Shown: positions 1 through 9,388 of the stretch, piece after piece
Position numbering within the stretch: the stretch's first letter is position 1
Layout of the letters: every line of letters starts with the position of its first letter
Translations under genes and position numbers: made by a program
Notes under the pieces: model-generated
The model's input: the letters and a program-made list of their open reading frames with translations, nothing else
The model's database searches: none
Told to the model about the DNA's origin: nothing
Source: Cupriavidus neocaledonicus
Lineage (GTDB): Bacteria > Pseudomonadota > Gammaproteobacteria > Burkholderiales > Burkholderiaceae
Direction: 5' to 3'
Length of the DNA: 64,000 bases
Assembly (NCBI RefSeq): GCF_000372525.1
Contig: NZ_AQUR01000094.1
Coordinates: 81,693 to 145,692 of the forward strand

Positions 1-689
1 GCGCCCGCGAACGCATGCTCGGCCGGCTGCGCGCCGCCGCGCCCGTGCCGTCCCCGCAGACCACCGAGCTGGACCGCCGCATCGACGACCATTTCGAAGC
101 ACGCCGCCAGGGCACGCCAACGACTGGCGCACGCGTCGCCGCGATGCAGGCCGCGCTGCAAGGCCTGCATGCCGAAGTCTGGTGCGCCGACGCCGGCGCC
201 TGGCCGGCGATGCTTGCCGCCGAACTGGCCCGGGCAGGTGTGAAGCGCCTGCTGCTCGATCCGGCCACCGTGGCCGGCGTGGCGCTGGCCGCCGCGCTAC
301 CGGCCGGTATCGAAGCCATCGGCTACGACCGCCCGATCGAGGCGTGGAAGGCAGAACTGTTCGACACCGTCGATGCCGGCTTCACCGTGGCGCGCTCCGG
401 CATCGCCGCCACCGGCACGCTGGTGCTGGCGCCCGATGCGGGCTCGCCGCGCACGGTGTCGCTGGTGCCGCCGCTGCATGTCGCGCTGGTGCGCGCCTCG
501 ACGCTGCATGACGACCTGCACATGGCGGCGCGCGCCGAGCGCTGGGCCGACGGCATGCCGACCAACCTGGTGCTGGTCTCGGGTCCGTCCAAGACCTCGG
601 ACATCCAGCAAACCCTGGCCTACGGCGCGCATGGTCCGCGCCGGCTGTGGGTCGTGATCGAAACCGACACCGCGGAGGCCGCGCGATGA
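1..689 (+). CDS. lutC: LutC/YkgG-family lactate utilisation protein, 5' end cut by window
   Basis: Third subunit of the LutABC (LldEFG) iron-sulfur L-lactate oxidation complex, cytoplasmic. The protein matches the LUD-domain (DUF162) pattern: a helical N-terminus, then the alternating hydrophobic core seen in VDAGFTVARSGIAATGTLVL and the conserved C-terminal NLVLVSGPSKTSDIQQTL segment. The first in-window ATG is at 15, but the frame stays open to the window edge (Arg-Glu-Arg just before it), so the true start is probably just outside. The stop overlaps the lutB start as ATGA (686-689), so the two are translationally coupled. lutA would be expected immediately upstream of the window. Confidence 0.88.
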   Translation, partial: ARERMLGRLRAAAPVPSPQTTELDRRIDDHFEARRQGTPTTGARVAAMQAALQGLHAEVWCADAGAWPAMLAAELARAGVKRLLLDPATVAGVALAAALPAGIEAIGYDRPIEAWKAELFDTVDAGFTVARSGIAATGTLVLAPDAGSPRTVSLVPPLHVALVRASTLHDDLHMAARAERWADGMPTNLVLVSGPSKTSDIQQTLAYGAHGPRRLWVVIETDTAEAAR

Positions 690-2131
690 GCCAGCAAACC
701 CTGCAATTCGTTGCGCCGCGAGAGTTCAAGGCGCGCGCCCGCGAGGCGCTGGACGACCCCAAGCTGCGCCAGAGCTTCCGCGGCGCGATGGACTTCCTGC
801 AAGGCAAGCGCCTGGCGCAGTTTCCCGACGCCGACGAGCTCGAGCGCCTGCGCGACCTGGGCGAGGCGGTGCGCCAGCACGCGCTGGCCAACCTGCCGGA
901 CCTGCTGGTGCAGCTGGAACAGAAGCTGACCGCCGCCGGCGTGCAGGTGCACTGGGCCGAGAGCGCCGACGAGGCCAACGCCATCATCCACGGCATCGCC
1001 AGCGCCAGGCAGGCCACGCGGGTGATCAAGGGCAAGTCGATGGCCAGCGAAGAGATCGAGCTGAACCATTACCTGGCCGAGCGCGGCGTCGCCTGCATCG
1101 AGTCGGACATGGGCGAATACATCGTCCAGCTGGCCGGCGAGAAGCCTTCGCATATCGTGATGCCGGCGATCCACAAGACCAAGGGCGATATCGCGCAGCT
1201 GTTCACTGAGCATATCCCCGACACGCCCTATACCGAGGACGTCGACGCGCTGATCCAGACCGGGCGCCGCGCGCTGCGCCAGGCCTTTGTCGACGCCGAC
1301 ATCGGCCTGTCCGGCGTGAACTTCGCCGCCGCCGACACCGGCACGCTGTGGCTGGTGGAAAACGAGGGCAACGGCCGGCTCTCCACCACGGTGCCGGACG
1401 TGCATATCGCCATCATGGGCATGGAGAAGGTGGTGGCCCGGCTCGAGCACATCGTGCCGCTGTCGACGTTGCTGACGCGCTCGGCCACGGGCCAGGCCAT
1501 CACCACCTACTTCAACCTGATCTCGGGCCCGCGCCGCGCGGGCGAGCGCGACGGCCCGCGCGAAGTGCACCTGGTGCTGCTCGACAACGGCCGCACCCAG
1601 GCCTATGCCGACGCGCAGTTGCGCGCCACGCTGCAATGCATCCGCTGCGGCGCGTGCATGAACCACTGCCCGGTCTACACCCGCATCGGCGGCCATGCCT
1701 ACGGCACCACCTACCCGGGCCCGATCGGCAAGATCCTGTCGCCCCACCTGCTGGGGCTGGACGCCACCGCCGACCTGGCCACCGCCTCGAGCCTGTGCGG
1801 CGCCTGCGGCGAGGTCTGCCCGGTGCGCATCCCGATCCCGCAACTGCTGGTGCGCCTGCGCACCGAGTCCAACCGCGATCCCGCAGAACCGGTGGCCAAC
1901 CCGCTGCGCGGCCAGGGCGCCAAGTACAGCCGCGGCGAGCACCTGGTGTGGCGCTTCTGGAGCGGCGCCTATTCGCACCCGGCGGCCTACCGGCTGTTCC
2001 GCTGGGCCGCCACGCGCCTGCGCGCGCTGACACCGGCGCGGCAGCTGGGATGGACGCAGCACCGCACGCCGCTGAAGCCGGCGGCGAAAAGCCTGGCGGA
2101 CCTGCTGAAGGAAAAGGGGCAGCCGGAGTAG
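686..2131 (+). CDS. lutB: LutB iron-sulfur lactate utilisation protein
   Basis: Ferredoxin-like subunit of the LutABC L-lactate dehydrogenase complex, oxidising lactate to pyruvate (481 aa, usual length). It has an N-terminal LUD domain and two [4Fe-4S] clusters: CIRCGACMNHCP at about residue 318 and CGACGEVCP at about residue 371. A LutB C-terminal domain follows. I chose the ATG at 686 rather than the in-frame upstream codon at 647 because GGAGG (674-678) sits at the right distance and the ATG overlaps the lutC stop. The lactate permease follows after a repeat-containing 260-bp spacer, giving a complete uptake-plus-oxidation unit. Confidence 0.93.
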   Translation: MSQQTLQFVAPREFKARAREALDDPKLRQSFRGAMDFLQGKRLAQFPDADELERLRDLGEAVRQHALANLPDLLVQLEQKLTAAGVQVHWAESADEANAIIHGIASARQATRVIKGKSMASEEIELNHYLAERGVACIESDMGEYIVQLAGEKPSHIVMPAIHKTKGDIAQLFTEHIPDTPYTEDVDALIQTGRRALRQAFVDADIGLSGVNFAAADTGTLWLVENEGNGRLSTTVPDVHIAIMGMEKVVARLEHIVPLSTLLTRSATGQAITTYFNLISGPRRAGERDGPREVHLVLLDNGRTQAYADAQLRATLQCIRCGACMNHCPVYTRIGGHAYGTTYPGPIGKILSPHLLGLDATADLATASSLCGACGEVCPVRIPIPQLLVRLRTESNRDPAEPVANPLRGQGAKYSRGEHLVWRFWSGAYSHPAAYRLFRWAATRLRALTPARQLGWTQHRTPLKPAAKSLADLLKEKGQPE

Positions 2132-2188
2132 GCGGCGCCAGGCGCGGCGCAGTACAGCGCTGACGCTTCCAGCCCCCGCTTGTTTGCT

Positions 2189-2307
2189 CCCCTCTCCCGC
2201 TTGCGGGAGAGGGGCAGGGGGTGAGGGCAGGCGGTGGCATACCGACGGCCTGTACTTCGTCGACACACCGGCCCTCACCCCAGCCCTCTCCCGCAAGCGG
2301 GAGAGGG
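2189..2307. repeat. Paired palindromic intergenic repeat, copy 1
   Basis: Two 24-26 nt near-perfect palindromes of the form CCCTCTCCCGC-nn-GCGGGAGAGGG (2189-2214 and 2284-2307) face each other. Each is flanked inwardly by GTGAGGGC/GCCCTCAC arms (2221-2228, 2271-2278), around a core containing a GGCATACCGACGGCC segment. Equivalent elements lie at 4152-4270 and 12524-12642, with a single unit at 6483-6507. It is REP/BIME-like and could act as a transcription or mRNA-stability element between lutB and the permease gene. Confidence 0.9.
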
Positions 2308-2391
2308 AGCACACAAACGCGCAGGCTGACATCACCGCGCTTTTCAGAACAACAAAGCTTTCCCGAACCACCACAAATCAGGAGACCACCC

Positions 2392-4125
2392 TTGCAACCC
2401 TGGACCCAACTCTACACACCGCTAGGCAGCCTGTGGCTGTCCTCACTGGCGGCAGCGATTCCCATCGTGTTCTTCTTTATCGCGCTGGCGGTCTGGCGCA
2501 TGAAGGGTCATGTCGCCGCGGCGGTGACGCTGCTGCTGGCGCTGGCCGTGGCGATCTTCGCTTACGGCATGCCCGCGCAGCAGGCGCTGGCCGCGGCCGG
2601 CTTCGGCTTTGCCTATGGGCTGTGGCCGATTGCATGGATCATCGTGACCGCGGTGTTCCTCTACAAGATCGTGGTCAAGACCGGACAGTTCGACGTGATC
2701 CGCGCTTCGGTGCTGTCGATCACCGACGACCAGCGCCTGCAGATGCTGCTGATCGGCTTTGCCTTCGGCGCGTTCCTGGAAGGCGCGGCCGGCTTCGGTG
2801 CGCCGGTGGCGATCACCGCGGCGCTGCTGGTGGGACTGGGCTTCAACCCGCTGTACGCGGCGGGGCTGTGCCTGATCGCCAATACCGCGCCGGTGGCGTT
2901 CGGCGCGATGGGCATCCCCATCATCGTGGCGGGGCAGGTGACGGGCCTGGACCCGTTCCATATCGGCGCCATGGCCGGGCGCCAGCTGCCGCTGCTGTCG
3001 CTGCTGGTGCCGTTCTGGCTGGTGTTCATGATGGACGGCGCCAAGGGCGTGCGCGAGACCTGGCCCGCGGCGCTGGTGTGCGGCGGCAGCTTCGCCGTGA
3101 CGCAGTACTTCACCTCCAACCATATCGGGCCGGAACTGCCGGACATCACTTCGGCGCTGGTCAGCCTGGTGTCGCTGGCGGCGTTCCTGAAGGTGTGGCA
3201 GCCGCGCAGCGCATCGCAGCGCGCCGGCGGCAACGCCGGCAACGTCAGCGGCGGCACGGTCGCGCTGGCGGGCTTTGGCGGCGATATTGGCGGCGGTGAT
3301 GGCGGCGGTTATGGCGGCGCGATGCAGAGCCGCAAGCCGTCGCCCTACACGCTGGCGCAAACGCTGCGCGCATGGGCGCCGTTCGGCATCCTGACTGCCA
3401 TCGTCACGGTGTGGAGCCTGCAGCCGTTCAAGGCGCTGTTCGCCGCCAACGGCCCGCTGGCGGGCACGGTGCTGAAGTTCAAGGTGCCGGGGCTGGACCA
3501 GCTGGTGATCAAGGCCGCGCCGATCGTGGCCACGCCCAAGGCCTATGACGCGGTGCTGAAGATCGACCTGCTCTCCGCGGTCGGCACCGCGATCCTGCTG
3601 ACCGCGCTGATCTCCGCCGTGCTGCTGCGCATGAAGCCGCGCGACCTGCTGGCCACGTTCGGGGAAACGCTGGTGGAACTGGCGCGCCCGGTGCTGTCGA
3701 TCGGGCTGGTGCTGGCCTTCGCCTTTGTCGCCAACTACTCCGGCATGTCGTCGACGCTGGCGCTGCTGCTGGCCGGCACGGGCGCGGCATTTCCGTTCTT
3801 CTCGCCGTTCCTGGGCTGGCTGGGCGTGTTCCTGACCGGGTCCGACACCTCGTCGAATGCGCTCTTCTGCGCGCTGCAGAACACCACCGCGCACCAGATC
3901 GGCGTGTCCGACACGCTGATGGTCGCGGCCAACACCACCGGCGGCGTCACCGCCAAGATGATCTCGCCGCAATCGATCGCGGTGGCCTGCGCGGCGACCG
4001 GGCTGGTGGGCAAGGAATCTGAGCTGTTCCGCTTCACCGTGAAGCACAGCCTGCTGTTCGCGGTGATCATCGGGGTGATGACGATGGTGCAGGCGTATTG
4101 GCTGCCGGGGATGATTCCGGGGTAA
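2392..4125 (+). CDS. lctP: L-lactate permease (LctP/LldP family)
   Basis: Inner-membrane proton-coupled lactate/glycolate importer of 577 aa with about a dozen hydrophobic segments. Conserved family stretches are [24 protein letters not shown] and [20 protein letters not shown]. The start is taken as TTG at 2392: AGGAGA at 2380-2385 is ideally spaced, the sequence from there (Met-Gln-Pro-Trp-Thr) is the usual family N-terminus, and upstream in-frame codons lie inside the palindromic repeat. A glycine-rich insertion at residues about 280-315 forms an unusually long loop between two membrane segments. It probably works with LutBC. The gene is bracketed by inverted copies of the same repeat. Confidence 0.92.
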   Translation: MQPWTQLYTPLGSLWLSSLAAAIPIVFFFIALAVWRMKGHVAAAVTLLLALAVAIFAYGMPAQQALAAAGFGFAYGLWPIAWIIVTAVFLYKIVVKTGQFDVIRASVLSITDDQRLQMLLIGFAFGAFLEGAAGFGAPVAITAALLVGLGFNPLYAAGLCLIANTAPVAFGAMGIPIIVAGQVTGLDPFHIGAMAGRQLPLLSLLVPFWLVFMMDGAKGVRETWPAALVCGGSFAVTQYFTSNHIGPELPDITSALVSLVSLAAFLKVWQPRSASQRAGGNAGNVSGGTVALAGFGGDIGGGDGGGYGGAMQSRKPSPYTLAQTLRAWAPFGILTAIVTVWSLQPFKALFAANGPLAGTVLKFKVPGLDQLVIKAAPIVATPKAYDAVLKIDLLSAVGTAILLTALISAVLLRMKPRDLLATFGETLVELARPVLSIGLVLAFAFVANYSGMSSTLALLLAGTGAAFPFFSPFLGWLGVFLTGSDTSSNALFCALQNTTAHQIGVSDTLMVAANTTGGVTAKMISPQSIAVACAATGLVGKESELFRFTVKHSLLFAVIIGVMTMVQAYWLPGMIPG

Positions 4126-4151
4126 CACCCGAATCCTGCGGATTGCGTGCG

Positions 4152-4270
4152 CCCTCTCCCGCTTGCGGGAGAGGGTTGGGGTGAGGGCCGATGCGTCGAC
4201 GAAGTAACGGCCGTCGGTATGCCACCGCCTGCCCTCACCCCCTGCCCGTCTCCCGCAAGCGGGAGAGGGG
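4152..4270. repeat. Paired palindromic intergenic repeat, copy 2 (inverted relative to copy 1)
   Basis: Palindromic unit at 4152-4175 and a slightly imperfect unit at 4246-4270. The core (GTCGACGAAGTAACGGCC, then GGTATGCCACC) is the reverse complement of the core in the 2189-2307 element. It lies between the convergent lactate permease and CoA-transferase genes, where it could end transcription from both sides. Confidence 0.88.
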
Positions 4271-4304
4271 AGCAAACCAGTGGTGAGAGGTGACCGCGTC
4301 GCCT

Positions 4305-5426
4305 CTACTTTAGAAACTCGTCCCCTTCAGTGAGCGGCGCATACCGGTACGTCGCCGGCGTCCGGCTCAGCTTCACCGGCGCCCCCAGCCCCTGGTACCC
4401 CCCTTCCATCTCCACCACCATCTCGCGGTGCCGCGTATGCGGATGCTGCAAGGCATCCGCCACCGACAGCACCGGCGCGCATGGCACGCCCGCGGCCACC
4501 AGCGCATCCGCCAGCGCCTTGCCGTCGAGCGTGCGCAGGCGCGCTTCCAGTTCGGCCTTCAGCGCGACGCGGTTGACCGATCGCGCGCCGGCGGTGGCGT
4601 AGCGCTCGTCGTCGGCCAGCGCCGGCACCTGCAGGTGCTCGCACAGGATGCGGAACTGCCGGTCGTTGCCGACCGCCAGGAACACCGGGTCGGTGGCGGT
4701 GGCGACGGTGTCGTACGGATAGATGTTGGGATGCGCATTGCCGGTGCGCTGCGGCGTCTTGCCGCTCATGAACCAGTTGGCCGCATGCGGATGCAGCAGC
4801 GACAGCCCCGAGTCATAGAGCGCGGCCTCGACAAACTGCCCGCGCCCGCTGCGGGCGCGCTCCTGCAGCGCCAGCAGCACGCCGATCACGGCGTTGAGGC
4901 CGGTCACCATGTCCACCACCGGCAAGCCCACGCGCAGCGGATCGCCATCGGCCTCGCCGTTGATGCTCAGGATGCCGGACATGGCCTGGATCGCGGCATC
5001 GTAGCCGGGCAGGCCGCCCAGCGGGCCGTCGGCGCCAAAGCCTGACACGCGGCAATGGACCAGCCGCGGGAAGCGCGCCGACAGTTCGTCATAGCCCAGC
5101 CCCCACTTCTCCAGCGTGCCGGTCTTGAAGTTCTCGACCAGCACGTCGGCCTCGGCCAGCAGCGCCAGCAGCACCTCGCGGTCCGGCGCGGCGGTCAGGT
5201 CCAGCCGCATCACGCGCTTGTTGCGGTTCAGGCCGAAGTAGTAGGAGGCCACGCCGTCCTTGAACGGCGGCCCCCAGGTACGGGTGTCGTCGCCCTGCGG
5301 CGGTTCGATCTTGAGCACGTCGGCGCCGTGGTCACCCAGGATCTGGCCGCAGTACGGGCCGCCCAGGATGCGCGACAGGTCGACCACGCGGATGCCGGCG
5401 AGCGCGCCGGGACTGGCTTGGGTCAT
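4305..5426 (-). CDS. CaiB/BaiF-type (class III) CoA-transferase
   Basis: Moves CoA between acyl-CoA and a free acid by a formyl-CoA-transferase-type mechanism (373 aa). It shows the family N-terminus LAGIRVVDLSRILGGPYCGQ, the KIEPPQGDDTR segment, and the catalytic aspartate in LPGYDAAIQAMSG (Asp143). The ATG at 5426 is preferred: a GGGGGA box lies upstream, and the longer TTG frame at 5456 would run into the Bug gene stop. It is the last gene of a leftward operon after an acyl-CoA dehydrogenase and a Bug receptor, so uptake of an organic acid, its activation and its alpha,beta-oxidation are probably linked. The substrate is unknown. Confidence 0.88.
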   Translation of the reverse strand: MTQASPGALAGIRVVDLSRILGGPYCGQILGDHGADVLKIEPPQGDDTRTWGPPFKDGVASYYFGLNRNKRVMRLDLTAAPDREVLLALLAEADVLVENFKTGTLEKWGLGYDELSARFPRLVHCRVSGFGADGPLGGLPGYDAAIQAMSGILSINGEADGDPLRVGLPVVDMVTGLNAVIGVLLALQERARSGRGQFVEAALYDSGLSLLHPHAANWFMSGKTPQRTGNAHPNIYPYDTVATATDPVFLAVGNDRQFRILCEHLQVPALADDERYATAGARSVNRVALKAELEARLRTLDGKALADALVAAGVPCAPVLSVADALQHPHTRHREMVVEMEGGYQGLGAPVKLSRTPATYRYAPLTEGDEFLK

Positions 5427-5448
5427 GGCTGCGATTCCCCCGGTGTCG

Positions 5449-6423
5449 TCAGTCAAGCTGGGCGCCGGACTTCTGCACCACGGCGCGCCACTTGCCGACC
5501 TCGGCCTTGACGAAGCTGCCGAGCTGCTCCGGCGTGGTCGACGGCGCGAACTCCAGCCCTTGGCCCTGCAGGGTCTTGCGCACGTCGGGCTGCTTCAGTG
5601 CGTCGGCAAAGGCGCGGTTGAGCTTGCCGACCACCTCCGCCGGCGTGCCGGCCGGCGCCACCACGCCGAAGAACACCGATACGTCGAAGCCGGGCACGCC
5701 CTGCTCGGCCACCGTCGGCACGTCCGGCAGCGCCTGCGAGCGCGCCCGGGTGGTCACGCCCAGCGCGCGCACCTTGCCGCTCTTGATGAAGGGCATCGCG
5801 GTCAGCACGTCGGTGAAGGTCATGCTGACCTGGCCGCCCAGCAGGTCGTTCAGCGCCGGGCCGGTGCCCTTGTACGGGATGTGCTGGAAATCGGTGCCGG
5901 TGACGTTGTTGAACAGCACGCCGGCCAGGTGCGACGAAGCGCCATTGCCGGACGAGGCATAGGTCAGCTTGCCCGGATGCGCCTTGCCGTAGGCGATCAG
6001 CTCGTTGACGTTCTTCGCCGGCACCGACGGATTGACCACCAGCACGTTGGGCAGCTGGCCGATCTGGATCACCGGGGTGAAGCTCCTGACCGGGTCGTAA
6101 TTGATCTTGCGGTACAGGCTGACGTTGATCGCCAGCGGCGCCGAAGTGCCGAACATCAGCGTGTAGCCGTCAGGCTCGGCGCGCGCCACCGCCTCGGCGC
6201 CGATATTGCCGCCGGCGCCGGCACGGTTCTCGACCACCACCGGCTGGCCCAGGCTGGTCTTGAGCGCGGCCGCCAGCGTGCGCGCCATGGCATCGGTGGG
6301 GCCGCCGGGCGGATAGGTGACCACCATCATGATGGGCTTGGACGGGAAGTCCTTCTGCGCGAAGGCGGGGGCGATAAACAGCGAGCACGCGGCGATGGCC
6401 GCGACGCGGTGCCAGAGTTTCAT
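5449..6423 (-). CDS. Bug-family tripartite tricarboxylate (TTT) receptor
   Basis: Periplasmic solute-binding protein of the Bug/TctC family, 324 aa. It has a Sec signal peptide ending AFA-QKD and the family signatures FPSKPIMMVVTYPPGGPTD and VVVENRAGAGGNIGAEAVA, the latter carrying the loop that contacts the carboxylate. The start at 6423 has AGGAGA seven bases upstream. No TctA/TctB membrane partners are nearby, so it is one of the orphan receptors common in Burkholderiales. It sits between the acyl-CoA dehydrogenase and CoA-transferase genes and probably supplies or senses their substrate acid. Confidence 0.92.
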   Translation of the reverse strand: MKLWHRVAAIAACSLFIAPAFAQKDFPSKPIMMVVTYPPGGPTDAMARTLAAALKTSLGQPVVVENRAGAGGNIGAEAVARAEPDGYTLMFGTSAPLAINVSLYRKINYDPVRSFTPVIQIGQLPNVLVVNPSVPAKNVNELIAYGKAHPGKLTYASSGNGASSHLAGVLFNNVTGTDFQHIPYKGTGPALNDLLGGQVSMTFTDVLTAMPFIKSGKVRALGVTTRARSQALPDVPTVAEQGVPGFDVSVFFGVVAPAGTPAEVVGKLNRAFADALKQPDVRKTLQGQGLEFAPSTTPEQLGSFVKAEVGKWRAVVQKSGAQLD

Positions 6424-6482
6424 GGCGTTGTCTCCTGATGCAGGACTTCTCCCGCGGGGTCTGCGGGATGGTTGGGGCTGCT

Positions 6483-6507
6483 CCCTCTCCCGCTTGCCGG
6501 AGAGGGG
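6483..6507. repeat. Single palindromic repeat unit
   Basis: One unit of the CCCTCTCCCGC-TT-GCnGGAGAGGGG palindrome with a single mismatch in the right arm. It is unpaired, in the 111-bp spacer between the leftward acyl-CoA dehydrogenase and Bug genes, where it would form a hairpin inside the operon mRNA. Confidence 0.8.
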
Positions 6508-6534
6508 CGCAAACAATGGGTTCAGGTTGCGGCG

Positions 6535-8337
6535 TCAGAACACGTTGACCGCGTCCACCGCGCCGGCCGCGCGCACCGCGCCATCCTCGGCGGGCGCCAC
6601 CGTTTCGGCGAGCCATGCCGGCTCCTCGCTCGCCGCCAGGGGGTCCTGCGGCAGCACGCGGTGGCGCAGCACCAGCTGCGCCAGCCGCATGCGGCGCACC
6701 GAGCCGATGCGCCCGGCTTCCCAGGCCATCGCCACCGCGCTGGTCACGTGGTACAGCGCCGAGGCCGCCTGGCGCGCCAGCAGCTCGCCGTCGGCACCGG
6801 CCGCGGCGGCGTGGCCGGCGAGTTGGGCGGCGCCGGCGATGGCGCCTTCGAACACGGCACGGGCTTCCGCGTGCATCGGCGTAGAGGCCAGCAGCCCGGC
6901 CAGGTGCGCCTGCAGCACCGGCAATGCGCCCTCGCGCCGCACCGCGCGCAGCACGTCGAGCGCGACGATATTGCTGGTGCCTTCCCAGATCGAGCCGAGG
7001 TGGGCGTCGCGCACCAGGCGCGGGTCGCTCCATTCCTCGATATAGCCGCAGCCGCCGCGAATCTCCATGGCGTCGCCGGTGACCTTGCGCGCGTCGCGGC
7101 AGGCGCGGAACTTGATCAGCGGGGTCAGGATGCGCATCAGCGCGTAGGCGTCGGGCTCGCCGGCGTCGGCGCGGCGCAGCGCCTCGGCGGTCTGGAACAC
7201 CATGGTGCGCGCCTGCTCGGTCGGCAGCGTCAGCTTGAGCAGCTGGCGGCGCATCAGCGGCATGTCCCGCAGGCGCTTGCCGAAGGCCTGGCGCTCGCGC
7301 GCGATGAACAGGCCCTCGGTCAGTGCGCGCCGCATCAGCCCGGCGGCGCGCACGCCGTTGGACAGGCGCGAGTTGTTGATCATGTCCGCCATCTGCACGA
7401 AGCCGCGGCCGGGTTCGCCGACCAGGTAAGCGTGCGCGCCCTCGAGCCGGATCTCGCCGCTGGCCATCGAGCGCGTGCCCAGCTTGTCCTTGAGCCGGAT
7501 GATGCGGTAGTGGTTGGCGCTGCCGTCTTCCAGCTGGCGCGGCAGCAGGAACAGTGACACGCCCTTGTGGCCAGGCACGGCGTTGCCGGCCTCGTCTTCC
7601 ACGCGTGCCAGCACCATCGCCAGCGCGGCATCGGGGTTGGAGCAGAACCACTTGTCGCCATGCAGGCGCCAGCCGCCCTCGGCCGCGGCATCGCGCACCG
7701 CGCGGGTGGCGGTGGCGGCCACGTCGGAGCCGGCGCCCTGCTCGGTCATGAACATCGCGCCCTGGTACAGGTCGTCGAACACCTGCGTGGTCAGGTTGGG
7801 CAGGAAGCGCCCGACCAGCGCCGGGTCGCCGAACTTGCGCAGCGTGCGCGTCAGCGAATCGGTCATCGACAGCGGGCAGCACAGGCCGAACTCGGCCTGC
7901 ACGAACAGATAGGTGAGCGCGTACTTGGCCGCCGGCGGCATGGGCTTGTCCCAGCCCAGCACGCCGCCGCGGTGCGACGCCGCGGCGAGCCCGAACTCGG
8001 CAAAGGCCACGCGCTCCATCTCGACATAGGCCGGATGCTTGTCGATGCGCTGCGCGTCCACGCCGGCGCGGGTGCGGTAAGTCAGCTCCGGCGGGTTGCG
8101 GTCGGCCACGCCGGCCAGCTCGTCAAGCACGCCGCCGGCCAGCGCGCCCATGCGCTCGAGGTGGGGCAACAGGTGGTTGAACAGGTCGGGCGGCAGGTAC
8201 AGCGGCAGCAGCGCGCGCAGGTCCGGGTCGGCGGCGAGCAGGCTGCCGCCCTGGCGGTCCGGCACCGGGTGCGCCGCGGCAGCGGCGGGCGCGCAGTGGT
8301 GTTGCTGGGGGATGTCGCGCACGGCGCTGGATGGCAT
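6535..8337 (-). CDS. Acyl-CoA dehydrogenase family protein (AidB-like length)
   Basis: FAD-dependent acyl-CoA dehydrogenase of 600 aa, longer than the usual 380. It carries MTEQGAGSDVAATATRA (substrate/flavin loop), KDKLGTRSMASGEI, ERQAFGKRL and the C-terminal RGGCGYIEEW...SIWEGTSNIVALD segment. These are typical of the AidB/long-chain ACAD subgroup with an extra C-terminal domain. The start at 8337 has GGAGA upstream. It is the first gene of the leftward operon with the Bug receptor and CoA-transferase and is divergent from a LysR regulator that probably controls it. A catabolic role is more likely than DNA-alkylation response given this context, but the substrate is not known. Confidence 0.88.
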   Translation of the reverse strand: MPSSAVRDIPQQHHCAPAAAAAHPVPDRQGGSLLAADPDLRALLPLYLPPDLFNHLLPHLERMGALAGGVLDELAGVADRNPPELTYRTRAGVDAQRIDKHPAYVEMERVAFAEFGLAAASHRGGVLGWDKPMPPAAKYALTYLFVQAEFGLCCPLSMTDSLTRTLRKFGDPALVGRFLPNLTTQVFDDLYQGAMFMTEQGAGSDVAATATRAVRDAAAEGGWRLHGDKWFCSNPDAALAMVLARVEDEAGNAVPGHKGVSLFLLPRQLEDGSANHYRIIRLKDKLGTRSMASGEIRLEGAHAYLVGEPGRGFVQMADMINNSRLSNGVRAAGLMRRALTEGLFIARERQAFGKRLRDMPLMRRQLLKLTLPTEQARTMVFQTAEALRRADAGEPDAYALMRILTPLIKFRACRDARKVTGDAMEIRGGCGYIEEWSDPRLVRDAHLGSIWEGTSNIVALDVLRAVRREGALPVLQAHLAGLLASTPMHAEARAVFEGAIAGAAQLAGHAAAAGADGELLARQAASALYHVTSAVAMAWEAGRIGSVRRMRLAQLVLRHRVLPQDPLAASEEPAWLAETVAPAEDGAVRAAGAVDAVNVF

Positions 8338-8455
8338 GGCAGGTCTCCGGGGTATGGCGGTGCCGGCTGGCGGCCCTTTGGGCTCCATTATTCAAACCCC
8401 ATGGATTTGCGTCTAATTCTAAAATTGGCTTGATCCATATAATTTCTGTATCGCC
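8338..8455. promoter_or_regulatory. Divergent LysR / acyl-CoA dehydrogenase promoter region
   Basis: AT-rich spacer of 118 bp between divergent genes. A perfect TATAAT lies at 8438-8443, reading rightward toward the LysR gene. Inverted hexamers ATGGAT (8401-8406) and ATCCAT (8433-8438) flank an AT-rich core, as is common for LysR-type binding regions. No convincing -35 box is seen at normal spacing. The assignment rests on position and composition. Confidence 0.45.
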
Positions 8456-9388
8456 ATGGAATTCCGCCACCTGCGTTACTTCCTCGTGCTGGCCGAGGAA
8501 CTGCACTACGGTCGCGCCGCGCGCCGGCTGGCCATCTCGCAGCCGCCGCTGTCGCTCAATATCCAGCAGCTCGAGGCCTCGGTCGGGGCGCGGCTGTTCG
8601 ACCGCGACAGCCGCGGCGTGCGGCTGACCGCGGCCGGGCGGGCCTTTCGCGAATCGGCCACGGCGCTGCTGGCGCAGGCCGAGGCCGCGCGGGTGCTGGC
8701 GCGCGAGATCGAAGCCGGCGCCATCGGCCGCCTGCGCGTGGGCTTTGTCGGCTCGATGCTGTACCGCGGGCTGCCGCAGACCCTGCGCGAGTTCGAGGCG
8801 GCCTACCCGGGCATCCACGTGGCTTTGACCGAACTGAATTCGCAGGAACAGATCGACGCGCTGCTGCACGACGAGCTCGACGCCGCCTTCATCCACACCG
8901 GCCGGGTGCCGGATACCCTGCAGGCCACGCTGGTGCATTCGGAGCCGTTCGTCTGCTGCCTGCCCGCCGACCATGCGCTCGCCGCGCTGACGGAGTTGCC
9001 GCTGACGTCGTTGCGCGGCGAGCCGTTCGTGCTGTTCTCGCGCAAGGCCTCGCCGGACTACTACAGCCGGATCTTCGACATGTGCGCCGCGCAGGGCTTC
9101 TTCCCGCAGATCCGGCATGAGGTGCGGCACTGGCTGTCGGTGGTGTCGCTGGTGTCGCAGGGCATGGGGGTGGCGGTGGTGCCGGCGGCGCTGGCGCGCT
9201 CCGGCATGGCCGGCGCGGCGTTCCGGCCGCTGGCGCAGGCGCCGGTGCGCTCGGAGGTCTATTGCGCCTGGAAGACGGCGCCAGACCACCCCGCGCGCGA
9301 CCACTTTGTCGCCATGGTGGCGGGCAAGGCGGCGCCCAAGCGCAGCCATAAAGAAAAAGCCACCGGTCCAGGGACCGATGGCTTGTGA
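8456..9388 (+). CDS. LysR-family transcriptional regulator
   Basis: 310 aa with the N-terminal winged helix-turn-helix MEFRHLRYFLVLAEELHYGRAARRLAISQPPLSLNIQQLE and a C-terminal substrate-binding fold (YPGIHVALTELNSQEQIDALLHDELDAAFIH). It is divergently transcribed from the acyl-CoA dehydrogenase/Bug/CoA-transferase operon and is its likely regulator, probably responding to the transported acid or its CoA ester. The last ten codons overlap a strong hairpin that functions as a terminator only on the opposite strand. Confidence 0.93.
   Translation: MEFRHLRYFLVLAEELHYGRAARRLAISQPPLSLNIQQLEASVGARLFDRDSRGVRLTAAGRAFRESATALLAQAEAARVLAREIEAGAIGRLRVGFVGSMLYRGLPQTLREFEAAYPGIHVALTELNSQEQIDALLHDELDAAFIHTGRVPDTLQATLVHSEPFVCCLPADHALAALTELPLTSLRGEPFVLFSRKASPDYYSRIFDMCAAQGFFPQIRHEVRHWLSVVSLVSQGMGVAVVPAALARSGMAGAAFRPLAQAPVRSEVYCAWKTAPDHPARDHFVAMVAGKAAPKRSHKEKATGPGTDGL
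9359..9384 (-). terminator. Leftward rho-independent terminator without an obvious leftward gene
   Basis: Read on the minus strand, GCCATCGGTC-CCTG-GACCGGTGGC is followed immediately by TTTTTCTTT. This is a 10-bp stem with a tetraloop and a U-tract, a textbook intrinsic terminator. On the plus strand it lies in the end of the LysR gene and has no U-tract. Nothing recognisable is encoded leftward between here and the feo promoter, so it may end a small RNA or small-protein transcript. Confidence 0.75.

Noticed and set aside
620..2374. Long minus-strand frame opposite lutB
   Set aside because: Antisense shadow; no domain, and lutB on the plus strand has both iron-sulfur motifs.
2184..3299. Plus-strand frame starting [14 protein letters not shown] before the lactate permease
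   Set aside because: Its N-terminus is a translation of the palindromic repeat, and the remainder is an out-of-frame reading of the permease gene.
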